DNA of 64,000 bases from Acanthornis magna. Its lineage: Eukaryota; Chordata; Aves; Passeriformes; Acanthizidae. This document shows positions 61,241 to 64,000 of the stretch, piece after piece (position 1 is the stretch's first letter; every line of letters starts with the position of its first letter). The DNA lies in the NCBI GenBank assembly GCA_036785705.1, contig JAWUZG010000136.1, positions 2,480,001 to 2,544,000 on the forward strand, given 5' to 3'. Both the position numbers and the translations under genes were made by a program. A model generated the notes under the pieces. That model was not told the DNA's origin. It searched no databases and worked only from the letters and a program-made list of their open reading frames with translations.

Positions 61241-64000
61241 AATACTCATCCTGATGCCTTCAGACTCTACAGAGTCTCAGCTTTCACTTTGCTGCATTCT
61301 TTCTCAACAAGATTTTAGAGACTTGGTAAGTCTGGAAGCTGGAAAGCTGCTCCCACCTAACAATCCAGAGATAACAGAGAGGTGACTAGCAGAGAATATG
61401 GAGACAGAAAAAGGAAGAAAGAGTAGGATGTGGTGTGAGGGAGAACCAATGGGTTAAAAAACAGGAATAAAAAGAGTAAAAGATAATTTGTCATGATCAG
61501 ACCTGACAATAGGCATGGCAGTTCTTCCTGAGGCTGATTTTGTTCTTCATCTTGCACTGAGTCCCTCCCATCCCCACACTCCCCAAGAAAAGCTTGCCCA
61601 AGAATGTTGGGACAAGCAGCTGGTGCTTCAGGAGCTCATTTATCTGTGTCACCTCCTGCAGCCCAGCTGTGCCTCTCACCTGCCTACAGGTGTGTCCTGC
61701 CCCCTGACACCTCTGCTTCGTGCCAGTACTTGATTGAGATCATTGACCCACTGAAAATAACTCAGAAGCCTCGAGTTATTTGTTCACACCACATTTTGAA
61801 GGTTGGGCTTTGAAGTGGGTCTGATGAATAGACCACCTGTCAGTTCCCTAACCTGCCCTTTCAAATATGTTATTACCTCCACAGGAGAATTTAAATCAAA
61901 TCAATAATGAGCATAAAAATAGGAAACAGGAAAAAACAATATGCCAAACCCCTCCTGCTGCAAACTCTTTTACATTAACAATTTAATCTTATTTTTGTAA
62001 TATATCTCAAGAAAGAATGAAAGAACAGAACTGCAAGGTAATGTCAGCCTGGTTATTATTATGAAAATAATAATAGCATAAACGAAGTAAAATAAACTGT
62101 ACAATAATGAAGCTGAAAGGTCATCCATACTCCATATCCCACAGACATTCGTGCATCTCATTAGCAGGCAGCAGTGCTGAATATCTGTGTATGGATGCGT
62201 GAGAGATGAAAGCAAAAAGTAAAATGTTATACCGCTCTGTCACTTTTTTTAGGAAAATAGTTGACTTGAATATTGTCAGAAAAAAATAACAATCTGCATA
62301 AGGGCATCACAGAGAGCATATGGTTTGCAGATAAGATTTTCTTTTGGAATTATAATCAAGCATGTGTTACTTTATGGCACAATTATAGAGGGAGATAAAT
62401 GAATGTATATTCTGCATTTCTGTACAGATTTCTACAATGAGAATTAACTTTGCTGCACTCTTTACCTTTTTCTAAAAAAAGAAATTACTCAATTTCCAGG
62501 CATGAATAAACAAACAACTTTTATATATTTGGAGGTAGTTAAAAAAAGGATAAATTAGGCCCTCCAATTATAGTGTTGCAAACATTTTCTTCATTTGATG
62601 AATTTACAAGGATGCAAAATACCTGTGTGAACAAATAAACATTGCCTGTATTCAATTAAACCATTGCTTCCTTCATGCTTTAATTACATAATTAATGTGA
62701 TAAATTAAACTGTTTCTCAGTGAACCATTCAGCCTAAGCTTAGAATTTATATTAGTGTACTTTGCTATATGGGCACAAAAAGTAATTTGGTTCATGAAAT
62801 TATCTCTGAATTACTTCCCTGTTTTTCATTTCCATTTTAAAGGGAAAAAAATAATAATAGACACTAAAACCCAAGTTTCACGTTGCTGTGCTTTGCAGCA
62901 GTAGAACATGCAGAAGAGCAGAGATATTTTTATCATACTTGGCCAATATATTTTCCCCATAAATTTTGGGCTAACAGAGATCAGAGTAAGATGTCCTAAT
63001 AGTGCTAAATCCCATCCTATTCCATACATGGCTCCATTTAGCATAAGTGAATGAAGTATCCTTCAACAAGGGCACTAAAATGGCTTGCCTGCAGGATTCT
63101 TTCCTCTATCCATCAGCACACAATGTGCTCTGGGATTTTTTTTATGCTTATTTCCATGTCATTCGCTTAAACTGCTCAACTGCCTGCTTCAGGAGGCTAT
63201 GGAGAACCTAATTAAGAGAGTCAGACAGATTCATGCGAGAAAGCTTCGTTAAGAACCAAGCTGCAGATTGCTGAAAGCTGGGAGGGTGCACAAAGGAAAT
63301 GCTGTTGTGCGCTCACTTTTCTCCTATAATCTGCCCCAGATTTCTGTGTCTATTGCTGTCAAAGAGGGCGTCACTCCCAGTTGGGAGATGGATACAGCAC
63401 TTTTAGCTCCTGCAGTGAGAGAATTACAGCCTGTCTCACAGGTCAGATACATTATTTAATACAACAAGAACAGGCTTTGGGCAACGAAAATCAATCACAG
63501 GCATCTGAAGGATTATCCTGCTTGATTGAAAGTCTCCTCAGACAGAGAGCTGGTCTCTCCTTGGGCTTCAGGACTTCAGCAAATGCGAAGCTGCTGCTTT
63601 ATTTACGGACTTTATTGCTGGTACAAACAGTAACTGTTAGTTAGACGTCCTTCTGGAAACGCTCCCTGTAATTTTCCACTTCCTTGCTCAGCAATAAGAT
63701 GTTGTTTGTAGTCTCTGCTAAATGTAGAGAATTGCAGATGGTTTGAGTTGGATGAGACCTTTAAGATCTTCTTTGGCCATAGCTTGCCAAAAGCTGAGAC
63801 CATCCAACCATTCAGAACTTGGGGTAAGAAAGGACTGTGGAGCAGCTCACAGAGTTGCAGAGCACAAATCAACACCTCTGTAAATATCTTTGGTTATACA
63901 AGATCTCATAGCCTCACACATCAGGTGGGTTTGCCAATCTGCAGAGTTGGTAATTAAGACTCATCTTAGAGGACTATACACATCCTTACTCTGCTTCTCA
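61241..64000. other. AT-rich unique DNA, no gene seen
   Basis: Short frames only. A cluster of homeodomain-core sites (taattacataattaatgtg) lies at about 62677-62710. A weak CR1-like scrap (tttgagttggatgagacctt) is at 63740-63775. Confidence 0.45.

Noticed and set aside
63735..63778. CR1-like scrap (tttgagttggatgagacctt)
   Set aside because: Too short and diverged, without the octamer tail, to call confidently.
1..64000. CRISPR array, tRNA or rRNA genes, bacterial-type operons
   Set aside because: No spaced direct repeats with unique spacers, no tRNA A/B box pairs and no rRNA sequence were recognised; the content is avian nuclear DNA.

Overview
The window looks like bird nuclear DNA, most likely from a songbird (Passeriformes). 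It holds many 5'-truncated CR1 LINE fragments in both orientations, ending in the avian CR1 3' signature (ccttccaaccc followed by repeated attctgtg-type octamers). Its one confident gene belongs to the ITPRIPL1-like family, which is multi-copy in passerine annotations. No bacterial-style operons, tRNA, rRNA or CRISPR features were seen. Most of the window is AT-rich intergenic or intronic sequence; GC-rich islands lie at about 43.1-45.3 kb and 50.2-52.6 kb.

Layout: 1-16.4 kb is mostly unique AT-rich DNA with one CR1 end, a G-rich quadruplex-type tract (9.1 kb), a near-perfect 54-bp inverted repeat (9.8 kb) and a weak candidate last exon on the minus strand (12.1-12.4 kb). At 16.5-17.1 kb there is an unbroken 623-bp polypurine tract made of two pure pentanucleotide arrays. 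At 18.2-19.4 kb a TATAA array and two minus-strand CR1 pieces follow. The stretch 19.4-33 kb is mostly unique. At 35.6-37.2 kb an old CR1-type LINE still shows three reverse-transcriptase motifs in one frame and is interrupted by a younger CR1 with a 7-bp target-site duplication.

The most interesting part is 42.8-52.6 kb. A block of about 380 bp occurs twice in direct orientation, 7.01 kb apart (42.85-43.24 and 49.87-50.25 kb). In the first copy its end has grown into a strictly phased 38-unit, 20-bp minisatellite with a 60-bp higher-order repeat. In the second copy the same point carries only a one- to two-unit seed, followed by a GC-rich internally duplicated stretch, a splice-acceptor-like site and the ITPRIPL1-like ORF (51462-52487). 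That ORF ends early: it keeps the membrane anchors, the acidic run and the start of the Mab-21-type region, but lacks the family's C-terminal part. An LTR-like promoter segment and a CR1 lie between the two copies.

From 52.7 to 61.3 kb, CR1 fragments are dense, including a piece of CR1 ORF2. The remainder is AT-rich without recognisable genes. There is no gene cluster that works together; the theme is repeat-driven remodelling around one family gene.
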